A stretch of DNA of 64,000 bases from Taenia hydatigena (GCA_036345935.2 JADWOT020000009.1:6901381-6965380); one strand, 5' to 3'; counted from the first letter of the stretch, positions 1-13,222 are shown. Numbers and translations: made by a program. The notes: generated by a model from the sequence alone, not told the origin.

Positions 1-656
1 GCTAGACTGAAGACTCTAGGGTCTTAGAGCAATGGGTTTCAGAAGTACGAACGCTTGTTTGCTCTGATGGGCACCAAAACGGGTAATTTGCGGAACTTAA
101 CTTAGAAGCCTTAATTACCGCAATCTCTATATGCTGTAATACTGGTTGGTTATAATAAAGGAGAGTGAGTGCGCTAACGTCGGGTCTAGATTACGGTACA
201 GGTGACCGTTTATGAATCGTGGATTACGAAGCCAATGCTGTTGCATGAATGAAAATAGAACATGGAATTGGAGTGGTCGCAGGACTCCTTTTGAGGTGGT
301 TCCTATCGTAACGATTGCAAAGTGAAAGGTGAGGAAAACTTCTAGTCTTTACTCGTGCCAAATGGAATAAACCTTTGAGTGCTACGGCGTCACGCCCTGC
401 CATCTCCTTGTGCACTGCATGTTAATGATCCAGTACTCCGTGCACAGGCAGATGACTAGCATTGGGTCGGTGAGTAGGGATTTGATCGTCAATCAGGTTG
501 GTTCTTCTTCTTTGTCACCTTCCCTACATCGATTACGATTTGCAGAAAAAAATTAGGATTGGCTGAATATTACTGGAAACGGGTTAAGCAATAATAAAAA
601 GGGAGATGCTCTATCTCCCCATTCCAAATTACTTCGACCTGTGCGCTCACGACTCG
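1..656. other. no gene supported
   Basis: I see no open frame bounded by credible splice sites here, no tRNA-like motif and no clear repeat. It lies downstream of the minus-strand exon chain that follows and may be its 3' flank. Confidence 0.3.
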
Positions 657-1219
657 TCAATGATTACACGTTTTGCGATGTACTGTCAATATAAGTTACC
701 GCAGCAAGATGCCTTAATCATGCCAAAATTTATAAGCTTATCTGCCTTGGCCTAGCAACTTACCGCAACCTGAAGGGGTCTGATTATCGCATCCGGTCGC
801 TAACCTGCACGGATGTGTGGCAGAAGTTTGAAATCTGAATGTCTTTGCAAATAAGCTTTAGCACGTGCACCTGGCATTAATTTTCCATGCATAAAATCCA
901 GCTGCCCATTCAAGTGAGGGTTGAAAGATATCACACAACATTTCCATCATTGCATTCCTCTCATCTTTTTCTTCCTTTGACGTGCTGCAACAGGCCAATA
1001 TATCAGCACTGGCTGCATGTTGATGACAAGTGCAAATTAAGATGTGATAAATAAAAGTGCGGCTAGTCAATTCGAATCCATTTTCGGCAACGCACAATGG
1101 CAGATAGTCAATAAATGTGCCCAATCAGTCAGTGCTGTGTAATTCATGTAATTGAGTCAAAGGTCTTACCTGAAGAAACTCGTGGTGACAAAGGCGCAAA
1201 AGTAAATGAAGATGCGAAG
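657..1219 (-). CDS. partial gene of unknown function, four candidate exons
   Basis: Candidate exons on the minus strand are 1219-1170, 1012-871, 804-764 and 682-657, with introns of 157, 66 and 81 bases, GT/AG ends and codon phases that join without a break (phases 1, 2, 1). The largest exon encodes about 46 residues including KEEKDERNAMMEMLCDIF and SLEWAAGFYAWKI; its acceptor ends ATGCAG after a pyrimidine-rich stretch. The last short exon would end in TGA. The start lies upstream of 1219 and was not found. I do not recognise the family, so no function is offered. Overlapping plus-strand open frames at 1115-1297 also look protein-like, so the strand choice is not certain; the consistent phases favour the minus strand. 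Confidence 0.42.
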
Positions 1220-1689
1220 CTGTTTGAATACGATACAGGGTTTAAGTATTTATTAACTCAAACACTTCAAGGTGCGATTGGGTTCAATCTCAGTTAGCTA
1301 CTAATTACGAGATCATGAATCTGCACCACGCATATAATTACGATCAAATAACGTTGCGTTAAAATTAATGGCACCGCATCCTCTAATGCGACTAGACAAG
1401 TCATTCAATTTTATCTTGTAGTCAACGATGTGAAAGGTGGAACACCTTATCTACCTCAGGCATAGTTAAAGAGGCGTATTTCACCAGAATGATGATATTA
1501 ATAAGCGCATATGTCAAGAAACAAAACTATTAACACATTAGGCCTATAAATTTCCTTTTTTCTATCCTTCTCTTGCTTCGCACCAACATTTCTACTCAGT
1601 TAAGTGGATTGCGCTTTGCATAACTGTCTTCCTACCTCATTAAACAAATAAAAGCAAGTAGAGCTCTAGGATGCTGTTTTATTTTATGT

Positions 1690-1911
1690 ACATCCGCATT
1701 ACAGGATGCGCATCTCAGACAGGCTATGTACTGTGACTAGCTCAGACGTTCGGGTAGAAATCCACCAATCCAACGCCGCCTTATTCGTACTACCGGTGGC
1801 CCACGAGCTAAGACAAGTTGATCTCCAGTAATCCATCCAAATGGGTAAATTTTCCGTTATTTTAGTTCCGGTTATTTGGTGCAACCATACACTATTCCGC
1901 GCTTTACTCAT
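1690..1911 (-). repeat. possible dispersed repeat containing a SWATG-coding motif
   Basis: On the minus strand this segment has a short block (GTCTTAGCTCGTGGGCCACC) that resembles blocks near 35.4 kb (minus) and beside the gap at 54.1 kb (minus). The match covers only about 25-30 bases and boundaries are unknown. It could be an old short interspersed element or a shared protein-coding fragment. Confidence 0.25.
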
Positions 1912-2986
1912 TTAATAACATTTCAGCTCGAAACTCTGCCCCTTTTCCAAATCCATGCAAATATCCATTCTTTCCATTATTTATTAATTTCTGATTTACT
2001 TATCTATTCATTTTTCCATACTTTTTTAATCTCTTGTTTCATTCCTTTATTTTTAAATAATTCATGCATCGCCAACCAATTTATTCATTTGTTTTCAATA
2101 TCGGAATTTCTTTGCCCAACACCCTTTCCATTTATTCACATTTTTTCTATCACATCGGGCATCACCCGTCGCTTAGCTCAGCAGACACTAAACTAGAATT
2201 TGCGATTGCCTGCAGCGTTTGGATTTTAGATATCACCACAACTTTGAAGTGGACAATTTATTTCGTCATTATTTGACAGTGCGATGAGGCTCAGAGATGT
2301 CGAACGAATCGCATGGAGAATTGGTGAATGAGAAGCAAACCATACTATAAACTGATGCCATGCTTGGCGGGGGGATGACGTATGTGTCAGAGGTAAATTA
2401 AGGTATAGACAAAATGAGTTTCGGTGAAATTAGAAGCCGACATAACAAAGGATTTGGTGGAGAGAATTGACATCGAATTCCACTAACTGTTTAAAGTCAT
2501 GACGATGAATGCTCGCGGCATGCGCAACGCCATGAACCGACTTCAGCGAATCTTGCACCTATGCAGTAGAATAGGGAAAGTCTGCTTTCTAATTCTTATC
2601 ATCATTATACGTCTTCATTACAAAAGGATTGACTAACTTGCGTCTCATTTTTCATCGCCACGCATGAACCATCGCCCCCAAAATCACGTGAGTTGCAATC
2701 GATTTCTACATTTATTTTCCATTAGGACGCAGCTGGTGAGATGGTTTGATTTAGCGAAATAAAAACTAAAAATTGTTGCTAAGGCTGCTTTTCCTTAGGC
2801 TCTAATGGGTGGTACAACACTGTTTTGGCATCTGCGCGCAAAGATTTGAAATCCATTGATGTCGTGGACAGATGTCCAGTTTTACGTTTCATTTTAAAAT
2901 TGTTCCTGTGCGAAGTTCCTCAAATGCTGCCATGGAAAGGAAAAAAAAGGTGATTAGTCGAAGAGACTTGAAAAGATATTTTGCAG
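1912..2986. other. no gene supported
   Basis: A thymine-rich run of plus-strand open frames occupies 1.9-2.2 kb but its composition (serine, phenylalanine, isoleucine) is that of intronic or intergenic sequence. Earlier exons of the gene that begins at 2987 could lie here but I could not place them. Confidence 0.3.
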
Positions 2987-5158
2987 GAAAATGGTGTTAT
3001 GTTCAAATGCAAATTGCAGACAAAATACCAGTGAGTAGGAGCAACTGCTAACAGTGTCTTCGTTGGCTGAGGACCGTTCGGAGTTAGCCATCTCGTTAGG
3101 TTGTTAATTGCCATAGCAACCGTCTACACAGTGAGTCTTGGACGTGGAAATATCGTCGACGTTTGACTTGGAAGATGTTCATAAGGGAAGGTAGCCTCTT
3201 TATAATATTTGCTTGATCATGGCTTTTGCGATTTTGCATCCACTAAAGAAAATTCAAAAAGAGTATATTAGTTTGAGTGGCTTTTGTAGTCACTTAAACT
3301 CCCCGAAGTAATCTTAGCCAACTACAGAATTTAGTTGCATTTCCGAAAGCAAACTTCGCACCCAAGTAACTTTGCGCTTTTTTTTTATTTCAGCTGCTGA
3401 TGCCAAGAAGGAGTAATAGCTTTGTCCTTGATCTTAAGAAAGTGATACCAGGGGAACATGGAGGACGAATAAAGGTGGTATCTCTCTCATTTTACCTCTT
3501 AAAAGGAGCAAAGTGGCTATCTTCTACTAAAATTTTGATGACGACATTAGATGTGGGATATTTGTTGTGCTTTGTAACCAAAAATAGGACAGGAATACAC
3601 TTTACAATCATTAGTCTTGGCATCATTTATGACATCAGCCAACTTTTTTGCAAACAATCATGGTCTGGACTCGCCTATTCATTGTAAAAGAGTATTTCTA
3701 AAGCTTAATCTGCAATCTCGAAATCTCGTTCAGAAGCTTTCTTCTGCCATTAAAGCGAAGGTGAAATGTCTTAGTTAGCAAGCCGAAACTACTTAGCTTT
3801 AAATGCCCTAATCATTAAAACAGGAGGATGGGAATTAACATCATCCAAAGCAAAAACAGCCTTCTGACCAATTTATTAACAGTTCACTTTATTTAACTCA
3901 CTAAAAGTCCTAAAATTGCCACACTTGACTCACTTAAGATGAGAATAAACCAATAAGATAGATTTCTAGCTGATGAGAATTTAAAAGAAGTTGTAGGAAA
4001 ACAAAAAACGCCTTATTTATGAAGCCCTTTTAAATTTTTCTGTCAACGAAAAGTGCTTTTTCCCAGCTACTTCCTCCTGTAGACATGTCACCAAAATATG
4101 CACCAAAAATCTCTCACAGAAAAACCTTCGCAATGCGTTGTCAATCACATAGCTACCACTGATATGATGATTTGTTTGGGCATTCAAAATCATTGCTTTG
4201 CGATTGGATCGTCAGAAGAGAAAGAAAAGGTGTGTGTCCTTCCTTCCTCACCACTGAAATGTTGTTCATACAGTAAACCACTTGCCTAAATGTCCTGATT
4301 TTAAAACACTGGGATGCTAGCTCTGATGGTTAAGCAATATTTCTGCAAACCGCTTAGAATTAGTTACTTTACTCTTCACTTCCACGAATGACAAGTAGCA
4401 CGACGATGCAAAGTTTTATGCTCTGCTTTATAGCGATTTGGCATTAGAGAAAGATCCTCCTCTGGTCTTGAACAGCGCGGTAAGGACTTAGTCTTTGCAC
4501 AATATTAAATCCCAATGCCAAGAATAAGATTTTGAATTTGCAATTTAAAGAATCTGGAATCGGTTGTTACGACTTGGCTTCGGTGTTGCACAACTGGAGG
4601 TGCACTAGACACCCATTCGCATCGATCCACAAGAAGAACAACTAGGAGGTATAGAATGATGCCTAAACCATTCGCAGAAGTTCACTTCCTTCAATAATGT
4701 TAACAATCCATATGCTGACATCAAATAATTACCCAGAGTGTTGGTATTGTTATTGTCATTGGCACTGTGTAGGGGCAATGATGATGCATGACAGTGCGCT
4801 AGCCAGCTGAGAAGGGTTGATTAATCCCTATTAAGGTAGTCGTGCCCTTGTGCTGTAGTTTCAACCATCTTCCTTCTTCTAGGCTTTATCTAATCTTCAA
4901 CCCGATTCAAAACACCTTTTCCTTCTTGGGCCTTATTCTGCCTTATGCGTCAACACGCAAGCAGTGATGACGCATTGCCGTATCACAGCACAGTCGATAG
5001 AGGGTGAAGTTGATTGTCTTCACAGAGGTCTAAGTGACTATTTGCTTGGACCTTATTTTGCTTTCAAAGACCATTCTTCTGTACAAAACTTAACCACGTT
5101 TCTTCGGCCATGCAATGCAGGAAGACTGTATCTCGTGCGATTTGACATTGCGCCCTAA
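2987..5158 (+). CDS. unrecognised multi-exon gene, 3' part
   Basis: Five candidate exons, 2987-3030, 3394-3474, 4083-4231, 4434-4479 and 4883-5158, join in one frame (phases 0, 0, 2, 0) and end at a TAA stop. Acceptors at 3393, 4082 and 4882 follow strong pyrimidine tracts; the donor at 4480 is GTAAGG and the one at 3031 is GTGAGT. The deduced protein of about 196 residues has a basic stretch MPRRSNSFVLDLKKVIPGEH, then hydrophobic strands VVNHIATTDMMICLGIQNHC, and a C-terminal part rich in leucine and aromatics (HLFLLGPYSALCV, YLVRFDIAP). The middle has the alternating look of a beta-propeller or similar sheet domain, but I cannot name the family. The donor at 4232 is one of two overlapping GT choices; only the second keeps phase. 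The 5' end is missing. Confidence 0.5.
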
Positions 5159-6894
5159 TTTCCCGCTTCTTCGACAAATATTTGTTTTGATTGCAGAAGA
5201 AGCTGGAATCAGCCGTAATAACAGAAATGATTCGTCATATTAATTAACTGTAAGTTGAGTCGAGTTTCACCACTTTACTTGTTTAAAAGCGGGATAAATT
5301 GTGCCTGTTGAAGAGGGTTCAATCGGCACGCCCGAGGTGATTGCTGAGGTTCGAAAAACTTAATTAATCCTTAGAATAACAAGGCTTTGATTTGCTCAGA
5401 TGAATGCGGCAGCATCGAAGTCCATGCAGTGCGTCAATCTATCCTATCCACTTCACTCCTGGGGCATCTGACCTCTCCATGACAACCATTGGTGCTATTA
5501 GAGTTCAACCCGATTGCAGTCAGATCTGAGTGACATCCGTTCGAGTGAAATGTGCTCAAAAGGCAAGAGGAATCACGTTTACATGATGGCTGAGTCAAAA
5601 TTGTCAATCACTATGGAGAGCATAAATCTCACTCCCCATTAAACTTTACTGTTTCCTCAATGACTTCAATTCGTCTTTCAATTAGTCTTTCAGGCCTGAT
5701 ACTCGGAAACAGGTGGCCATTAGGTTGATGGTCAGTCAGTAGCGCTTTAAAGCAGCGTTTTGCAATTTTACATAAGTTTATTTAAGAAGGTTAGAGTTGT
5801 GCACACGACGCAGCAGATCTGTGCGAATTTTTTAGGTTCACTGAATCAAAGAAGACTTTCCGTTTTAAGATCAGTGGTCAATGCTTGATGGTATTTAATC
5901 CAAAATTTCAGCATTCCTTTGAGTTAATCCACTTGGCGCAGCACTTCTTAGCAAGGCATGATAAAGAGCATTTCTCCAATTAGGGAGAAATTGACACTTT
6001 CGCAGGCAGAGCAAAATACACACGAGCTGCGTTTATGTGCCCTTCACAGGAAACAATTTTGGCTGGGTTGTGGTGGTGCAGTGTAATCCTTCGAGGTTTG
6101 CTTAACTGAACTTCTCACTACACGGACTCTACAGTCCTCAAGGTCTGCGATTTCGTTCAAGTAGCCAAAATCCTCCACCAACGCTTATAGGTATCCAATT
6201 CTTATGCCTTAAAGAGGTTTGGAGCACTACGACTTCATTTTTGCACAAGTGCTTAATCGATGTCAGCGCCAATTACAATGCCATCACATTGTATGTTATG
6301 CAAATAATAAATGCACATCATCATGAATGATGTAGGTACTCTGCACATCAAATCATTCATCTGCATTACTTGGGCACAATCCGTCACAGCATGGCTCAAA
6401 TTTGCCACACGACCGTGAATAAAAGCAGTTTACTCAGCTCGGCCATTCAATTCTCAACTAGCGGTTGCTAAATCTACTTCAAGAATTAATTAAACAATCA
6501 AAGCATTCAGTAGCCTCAAAAATTTTGCATTTACTATTATCTTAGGTTAAAATGGCATTAAACCTTGCGAGTATCTAAAAACTGGACACTTTTATGATTT
6601 GGGTTCGTTGCATAACACATTGTGAAAGGTGACATAATTCACATTCTTGGCATGATGGAAGGAGACTTATGAGCTCGTTATAACCGCAGCATTCCTGCAA
6701 ATTCAACGCACTTGTATTCGCCCGCAGTAAATTTCGAGAATTCAGGATCAAGGCTTCCCTATACATGCTAAAATCTGCATCGGTCTGGAGTCGCAGAAGT
6801 AGTTTCATGGCCTTAAATTATGCTTGACAAAGAAAATTAGGTCAGGCTTTATATCGTTGTAATGTTTCGAGATGAATAAACACTTTTGGAACAG
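5159..6894. other. no gene supported
   Basis: Only short open frames without paired splice sites are visible. The candidate at 6575-6808 on the minus strand has no acceptor or donor of note. I see no repeat boundary. Confidence 0.3.
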
Positions 6895-7188
6895 AGATAT
6901 GCGGGAAGCATTGTGCTCAATCTCGGACTCGTCGATCCACAGTAAGACGCACATATGTGACACAACAAATCCTGCGATGGTAGTGCCCTATTCCTAAGTG
7001 CTATATCCCGTGACCTCCTAAGGCTGACAGTAACCGTAACAATTGTGCTCTTCAAATGCGCTTTGTAGGCGAGAGGAGGAAAACAGTTTTGGCCTGGCCG
7101 TTGACACACGTGGTAGGTCTCCTGAGCCCGAGTCTCCGCAGTCGTTAATACTTTGATCCTGTCACTGCATATCTGTCCTGTGCTGTAA
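6895..7188 (+). CDS. possible small 3' exon cluster, unknown function
   Basis: Four short open segments, 6895-6941, 6999-7029, 7069-7112 and 7142-7188, are bounded by AG and GT and end in TAA. The first two join in phase to give RYAGSIVLNLGLVDPHAISR followed by DLLRLT; the last two join across a 29-base intron to give REEENSFGLAVDTRVVNTL and a short tail. The middle junction (7029 to 7069) does not keep frame with the sites I found, so at least one boundary is wrong or an exon is missed. The opposite strand carries a 120-codon open frame, which I treat as a shadow. Function unknown. Confidence 0.3.
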
Positions 7189-8342
7189 TGAAGGTGGCTA
7201 GAAATATCCAAACCTTCTCATGGCAGTGATGGAAGGGAAGAAGGGGAAAGGAAAGAACCGTCTGCGGCAACATCATCTGTTATTTTATTTGTGCAATTGT
7301 TTGCCATCAAAAATAGAGTCGTGGGTCATTCCAGCTGGCATGAATTGTAAATTTTAGGAGGCGACTTGGGATTAGTAAGAAATCCGTCCTTCGCATCACT
7401 ATTTCGCTTTAATTTCATTGCCTAGAATTTTTTACATCAGTTATGCAATTCGCCAGATTAATTGGTATGGTCCACAAAAAACACAAAGCAGTGCACATTA
7501 TGTGCGATTCACAATAAACGGAAATTATTCACTAGACCGAGAATGCATTAGCCAGGTCAAATAAACTGAGTGCTACATGGACAATTTGGTTCAATTAGGA
7601 GGTTACTGGAAGTAGTTAATAGCCTTATCCGGATTTTTATTCTAAATGGATTTGGTTTTTAACTACTAACGGAATTTAAAGGGCCGGTTTTGGCCTTACC
7701 TCGAAGGTTCTCATGTTATTCACGATTAATAAAATCCGCCTTTCTTTTCGCCTTTTCTCTGACTTATTTTCGTCTTTTATTAAAAATATTCCCAACTGTG
7801 AGGCAAAAAAGTGCACTTGCTAGTGTTCCCAAAGTTGAGACGATGGATATCAAGACTGCATTCTTGAAGCCGATGGCAAAATAATATGGTTTTTCTAATC
7901 AAACGCCAATGACTTGGATGAATAACAGTTTGCTCGCTGTGCTTCGATGCTTAGACCATCCGGTGCCATCCAGTGTAATCAGGAAATGGAGGTGGCAGGA
8001 TACTTGACTGCAATGTCGGCAAATTATGCGCAGCCGTAACGCTGTGAACTGAGCCAGCCTCGGCTCTGGGTCACAAGGGGGAAACGCTATCTCCCATTTA
8101 TAGTGCACGAATAGCGATCTTTGACGTGGAAGCTCACCAATAATACCGACTTGCTATGTTGTGGAACGGTCAAAGAAAGCGCTTCTTTTGGAAGGTTTTC
8201 AAACCCCAAAACAACAATGCGACTACTGTCTACTTTCAAGCTAATGTGTATCCCATTCCTAAAGCCTCATATATCGGCGGAGTTTAGCGCAGTAAAACGT
8301 GTATAAATATATTTCGCTCTAAGATCATACAAAGGGGGCATA
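7189..8342. other. no gene supported
   Basis: I see scattered short frames and no coherent exon set or repeat. Confidence 0.3.
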
Positions 8343-8601
8343 CTAAAAAATTACAACATAGTACTGGCATCCCTCATAGTGCTCAATGTAGGCAATCCGA
8401 AAGGTGGAAGCCCATATCCGATTGAGGAGGGTACGAAAGTCGTTCAGTGGTAAATTCTCAATGCGAATAGCAGAGTACTGCTGCGAAACATAACCGCAGC
8501 CCGATCCCATGTTTCGATTTCGAATTCTAGATGCGTTTGACTAACCATCGTGTGATCGCGTCGCAGGCGAATGCGAATTTTGCGTGCATCTCTTGAGTTC
8601 A
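8343..8601 (-). CDS. partial gene, possible PB1-like fold
   Basis: Two minus-strand exons, 8601-8546 and 8480-8343, flank a 65-base intron (donor GTTAGT, acceptor TTTCGCAG). The acceptor at 8602 follows a very pyrimidine-rich run. The joined frame reads KIRIRLRRDH, then RIENLPLNDFRTLLNRIW, then FRIAYIEHYEGCQYYVVI and a TAG. The order basic strand, strand, helix LNDFRTLLNRI, strand FRIAY and an acidic-glycine turn is like the PB1 interaction domain of MEKK2/3 or Par6, but no diagnostic motif is complete and the stop comes right after the turn. An unspliced 122-codon frame (8812-8444) overlaps it. Upstream exons are not placed. The PB1 idea is inference. Confidence 0.35.
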
Positions 8602-10864
8602 CTAAAAGAAGCAATAACAGCTCACACACACGGACCACCTCGATGAACTCGGAGAACCAAAATGGTTGCCTAAAAATTTGCCCTAAATGCTGAATACGAG
8701 TTATATCAAACGACGAGTCTCTTGGAACCAATTTTATGCCCTTTTTGGATTTTATGGAATAACTAAATTGTGAACGGAAATCGGAACTACCAATAAATTC
8801 CATCGTTTGCAAGTGTATTTTTAGTATATGTGAAGCCCTGACCCGTATTCTGGCACATAAACTCTGCTCGCAACGCAGATGCTAAGCATAAACATTTCCC
8901 GACCAACTACGCATCATGGCGAGTGCTTGAATCTGCGCGCTTATTCCCTTGGGTGGAAGTGTCAAGCTTCGGATTAGTGTAAGTGGGCGTGGTGTATGTA
9001 GAGTAGCTTCGTCTGAATATCAAGATTCTTCCAAAACACTACCATTGAATGCGATAAGTTAATGATGCACTGGTGCTTAGTGGAATGAAATCCCATGTTA
9101 GACCGGTGGATACATGTGGTATCACTTCAGGTGATATTTGAAGCAGAATATCTAATAATGTTTAGGTTCCGATGATACAGCCCTCAGCGCTCAAGCTAGG
9201 TTGGTGTCTTGTCGGTCATATGATGAGTGTGTCAACACAATAGACGAGCGTGTAAATATAAATAATCACGATGCAACCATTTAAATGTTTGTCGCAGTTT
9301 CATTGGGCTTAATTGAGAAACCCTAATCTTGCAGGTCCACTTATTCTTGTTAACAAGTGAGTATGCTCTACGCATATTTGACAGCATTGTTATTTGTGTT
9401 GAAGCCAATGCCAACTTATTGATGTCTGGAAGCTGCAGATGCAAGTACAGAACGCAATGGTCCTATAGGAAGAAGCCGTGGGGACTTCTCAGGGTTGGTT
9501 AACCATTGTTGCATAATTTATATCTGAACTAAGTCAGTTAATCTGCTGTCATTCGACCACATTTCGTCTGCCTTCTTCACTGATGGGGAGGCAGTGCTGG
9601 TGCATTTTTTTTCTGCACCATAGGTGATGTATTGTTAAAGTGGTTTGAATTAGAGTGGCTTGGGCAGGTGCATACATGGATGTCGCGGAGCATTCGATCC
9701 TTTACTTCGCTTCACTTGGTCAGTTGTAGGCTTAATTCATTTGACGAAGGGATTGTGAATATAGCTGTGAACGAGGCGAAATTCTAACAAAACTTAATTA
9801 TTATTGATGGAAAAAAATCAGCAAATAGGGTTTTTTGCATCCCAATCTGACTAAGTAAAGGTGGATACATATTATTGTTACACTTTGGCTGTCTTGCACA
9901 AAAGGACAAAAGCTAAGCTTACGCGATGAGGTAATGTGCAGGAGGAAGTTTCACCAAACTAGAGACTGCGAACAACGAAAAACTTTTGATACGACTAAAT
10001 GCGAATGGGCACCTCAAGCAGTACCTTAAAAGAGAAGCAAGAAGAGGGATTATGAACCTCAAATATGCTGATGAGTTAAGTTAAAGTAGGCGACATGATG
10101 GTTACAGTCCAGTCTTGCCCAAACCAGTAGAATTGCAAATGTATTTGAGGGGTGAGTTTGAAGTACGAGTGAGCAGTGAGCCATAAACAAGTAGATGAGA
10201 AGCGAGCAGACCCCATCAAAAGTTGTCAGGAATAATGATTTAAAGGAAGGCGGAATTCTAATGTCAATAATTTGCAATAAACAAAAGAGAAGCGCACGGG
10301 GGCAACTTTACCCATGTGATAGACGGGTAGGGTAAACGGATCATGGTGAGGCACAATGCAGGAGTTAGTGCTTGATAAATACAAAGTATTGGCTTAGTGT
10401 TTTCCAGTTGGCAGAAGTTGGCAGTGTCGGAGTTCAGAATGTTATCAGGGAGTAGAATACATCGTTGATTGCTGGCGCTGCATTTGACCGACTTCGCACG
10501 AGCACGTCCACAGCCCTACAGTCAGTCGAGGTGGATGAACCAGATCCAAATTTGTTCAAGATAGGTGGCATGCAATTAATGAGCTGAACTTGATAAACAA
10601 TAGTCTCGATCAGACTAATATCGCAGCACATAGCGTTCTCACCTCTTCTGACTTAGTCGTAGTCCCCACCACGCACTGCTCGAACTGGAATCAATCTCGT
10701 CGGGAGAGAGGGTGGGCAAATCAACTGCTACGCATGTGTAATTTCAGTGTACTCATTAACTTGGTTTGAAATGCTAAACACGTCCTTGAAACTGTATTTC
10801 AACGACTGACCACGTACCTCGTGTCTGATGCACGTGCATAACTGTGCGGCAGTAGAAGCTTTCT
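8602..10864. other. no gene supported
   Basis: The stretch holds only short frames and AT-rich sequence. No splice-bounded exon, tRNA-like box or clear repeat was found. Confidence 0.3.
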
Positions 10865-11179
10865 TCAATCTTTGCAATGTCTGCCATTGACTGTCATCAT
10901 GCGGATGTCCCCTCCCCATGCTTCTCCATCGCTTTCAATAACAGGTGGATAAGTGCAGCTGATATCAGCGTACGAATAGACAGACGAGCAGAACAAGTAA
11001 GTGTTCATTAGGCTTGAGGAGGTGCTCTTAATCTTAAAGGTATCTTGTAAAATGTAACCATTTGAAAGCCGAAAATACAGCAAAGTACAACCGTTTCCAG
11101 CTGTTTGTCCAATATTAACTGCCTCAATCCAAGGTAGTGGATGTGTCAGTGAGGTTCCCCAACACGAGACACTCAGCCA
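10865..11179 (-). CDS. candidate terminal exon, unknown function
   Basis: The minus strand is open for 105 codons from 11179 to a TGA at 10865. Within it, an acceptor-like site (GGACAAACAG) at about 11103 would start an exon encoding a cysteine-containing, strand-rich stretch with LLYFRLSNGYILQDTFKIK, YSYADISCTYPPVIESDGEA and a C-terminal basic end. The composition (many Ser, Tyr, Thr and paired Cys) suggests a secreted or extracellular domain. A second overlapping frame (10919-10728) also looks coding-like, so the call is weak. No family recognised. Confidence 0.28.
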   Translation of the reverse strand, partial: WLSVSCWGTSLTHPLPWIEAVNIGQTAGNGCTLLYFRLSNGYILQDTFKIKSTSSSLMNTYLFCSSVYSYADISCTYPPVIESDGEAWGGDIRMMTVNGRHCKD

Positions 11180-12750
11180 TCACTGAAAGTGATTTGAAGC
11201 ATCCCTCAAAAATGGCCACATGTCAGCACGGTGTGTCCAACTACACCATTCTCAGTCTCTTCTGGAAACGAATAATTAGCACAATCGAAATTATCATAGA
11301 AATCATAATCACTGTTCGGAATGCTACAACTTGGTGCCCTTCAACAGCTGGAAACATCTTTAATCAAAATAACCCTATGCTAATGCTTCTAGAAAATGAG
11401 TTAAATTCCAATATGTTTTGGACACAAAAATAGCAATTTTTGTGCATAAAGTTGTTCTTTTATCCACCCATCTGTGGTGAGGCTATTTTCGTATTGACAA
11501 TATTTCGCGAGTAGCTCCGCGAAAGCTGAAATCAAGATGGCGGCTAACTCTTGAGGTGTATTGCTAGGAATAGAATTTCCTTCAAGTCGAAAACAATTTT
11601 TAAAGTTTAGTTATGTTGGTAATGTCTTAACTGCAATCTTTTCTTCCATCTGCCTCATTTTCGCATTCCGATTCATAATTTATATTTCACTGCTTGTGCC
11701 AATCCTGTCCGTCTGCAGAAGGGTCTGGTGGCAAAGATTCTCTTATCAACATTAAGTCTTTCAAAGAACATCCACACTTTAGCAAGGCTAGGTGACCAAG
11801 TAAAAGGCGAATAATGCTTTCGAAAGATGTTCCTTAAACGGTCTTTCCTCTGACGCTGCTTCATTCCATCAGCGTCTCTTTCCTCTGATCGCTTGAATCC
11901 TCGTTTACTTAAAATCTTTTAATTCGCCTTTTATGTTACAGATTACCAAAACACGTTTGCTTCCGCAAAGTTTTATGGCCTTCGGCAGAACCATTCTAGT
12001 CTTTGACCGCCTCTGCGTTCCGAGGTACATAATTCGGTTCTGAAGGCATACTGTCACAAAGTAAACGCCTTAGCCTCCACCTTATTTGCCTGCTTGACGC
12101 AACATTTGTGAGCCCTGGTATTCACGAGGTGGGGGAATTGTCTTGCAGTTAAATTATCATGCGCAATTTTGACTGAACGTGCGGTGTTGCTGCTAGTTTG
12201 AAACGTGAAAAATGTGGGCTTGTTTTGACGTCCGCCTCATCAGTTCTGTTCAACATCCTCTTTTGCAAGTAAGCAAGTGTACGAATCACTAGCTTATGTT
12301 ATGCCAAACTTCAGCACCTTTGGCTTGACAACGGTGCTTCTAGTCGACAGGGAGACACGCACAACTAGATGTGGTTAAGGCTTATTTGGCACATAATAAG
12401 CCAGCTTCGAAGCAAGTGAGGCTGCAAAGCAGAGGCTAGTTTGATCACACTGCGAAATGAGGGCAAAAAGTAAATCCAGCATGTTGCGATGGAAATGTTG
12501 GCACTGTTAGTTACGTAAGCACAAACGAGACCTAACTGGAAGTAGAAGTATGTTGCCATTTACAAATACGAAATGAATAAATAATCTGCAAGGACATCTG
12601 AGTGATAATGTAGAAGAGGAATTGTACCCACCCCTTAGCTTATCCATACTAGCATGGAAACACTGAGACCTTACTGAATCGAGCGCTGTGAATTTAATGA
12701 CCGGTTCCTTTGACGCACAGAGGAGCTGAGTGCATGTCCATAGGCGAAGT
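11180..12750. other. no gene supported
   Basis: AT-rich sequence with short frames on both strands. The 98-codon plus-strand frame at 11137-11433 has isoleucine- and asparagine-heavy composition with no splice sites and is probably noise. Confidence 0.3.
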
Positions 12751-13222
12751 CGCCTACGTCTTATTTGCTGTATCAATAACAACTTCTTCACATCTATTCG
12801 CTAATTACGTCACAAGGAACCTCAATTTTTAATGCATTGTGCTCCAAAAATCACTTTGTAAAATCTGACAGGCCTTCTACTAATGATGAATAAATCTACA
12901 CAATATCACTGTAAATTACAAGAACGTGCAGCCAGAACTTGCACATTTCCTTTCAAACAGATCTAAGTATCACCTTAGAATCTTAGTTGGTTGTTGAGCT
13001 TTGCTGATTAAGTGGATGAGAGAAGTGACTAGAACAGGATACTGATGATCACTTGTCGCATAAAAGAGGCTTCAGTCGGATAGTTTTCATCAGATTTTGC
13101 GTGGTAATGTTTCAGGTCAGTTCGATTAACTCTGCGTTCATTAAATGACCTCACTAAATCCCTTTCGTATTTATCTCCTCTCCGGCAGTTGCTAAAATTC
13201 ACCATTCAGTGTGCCGTTTTAG

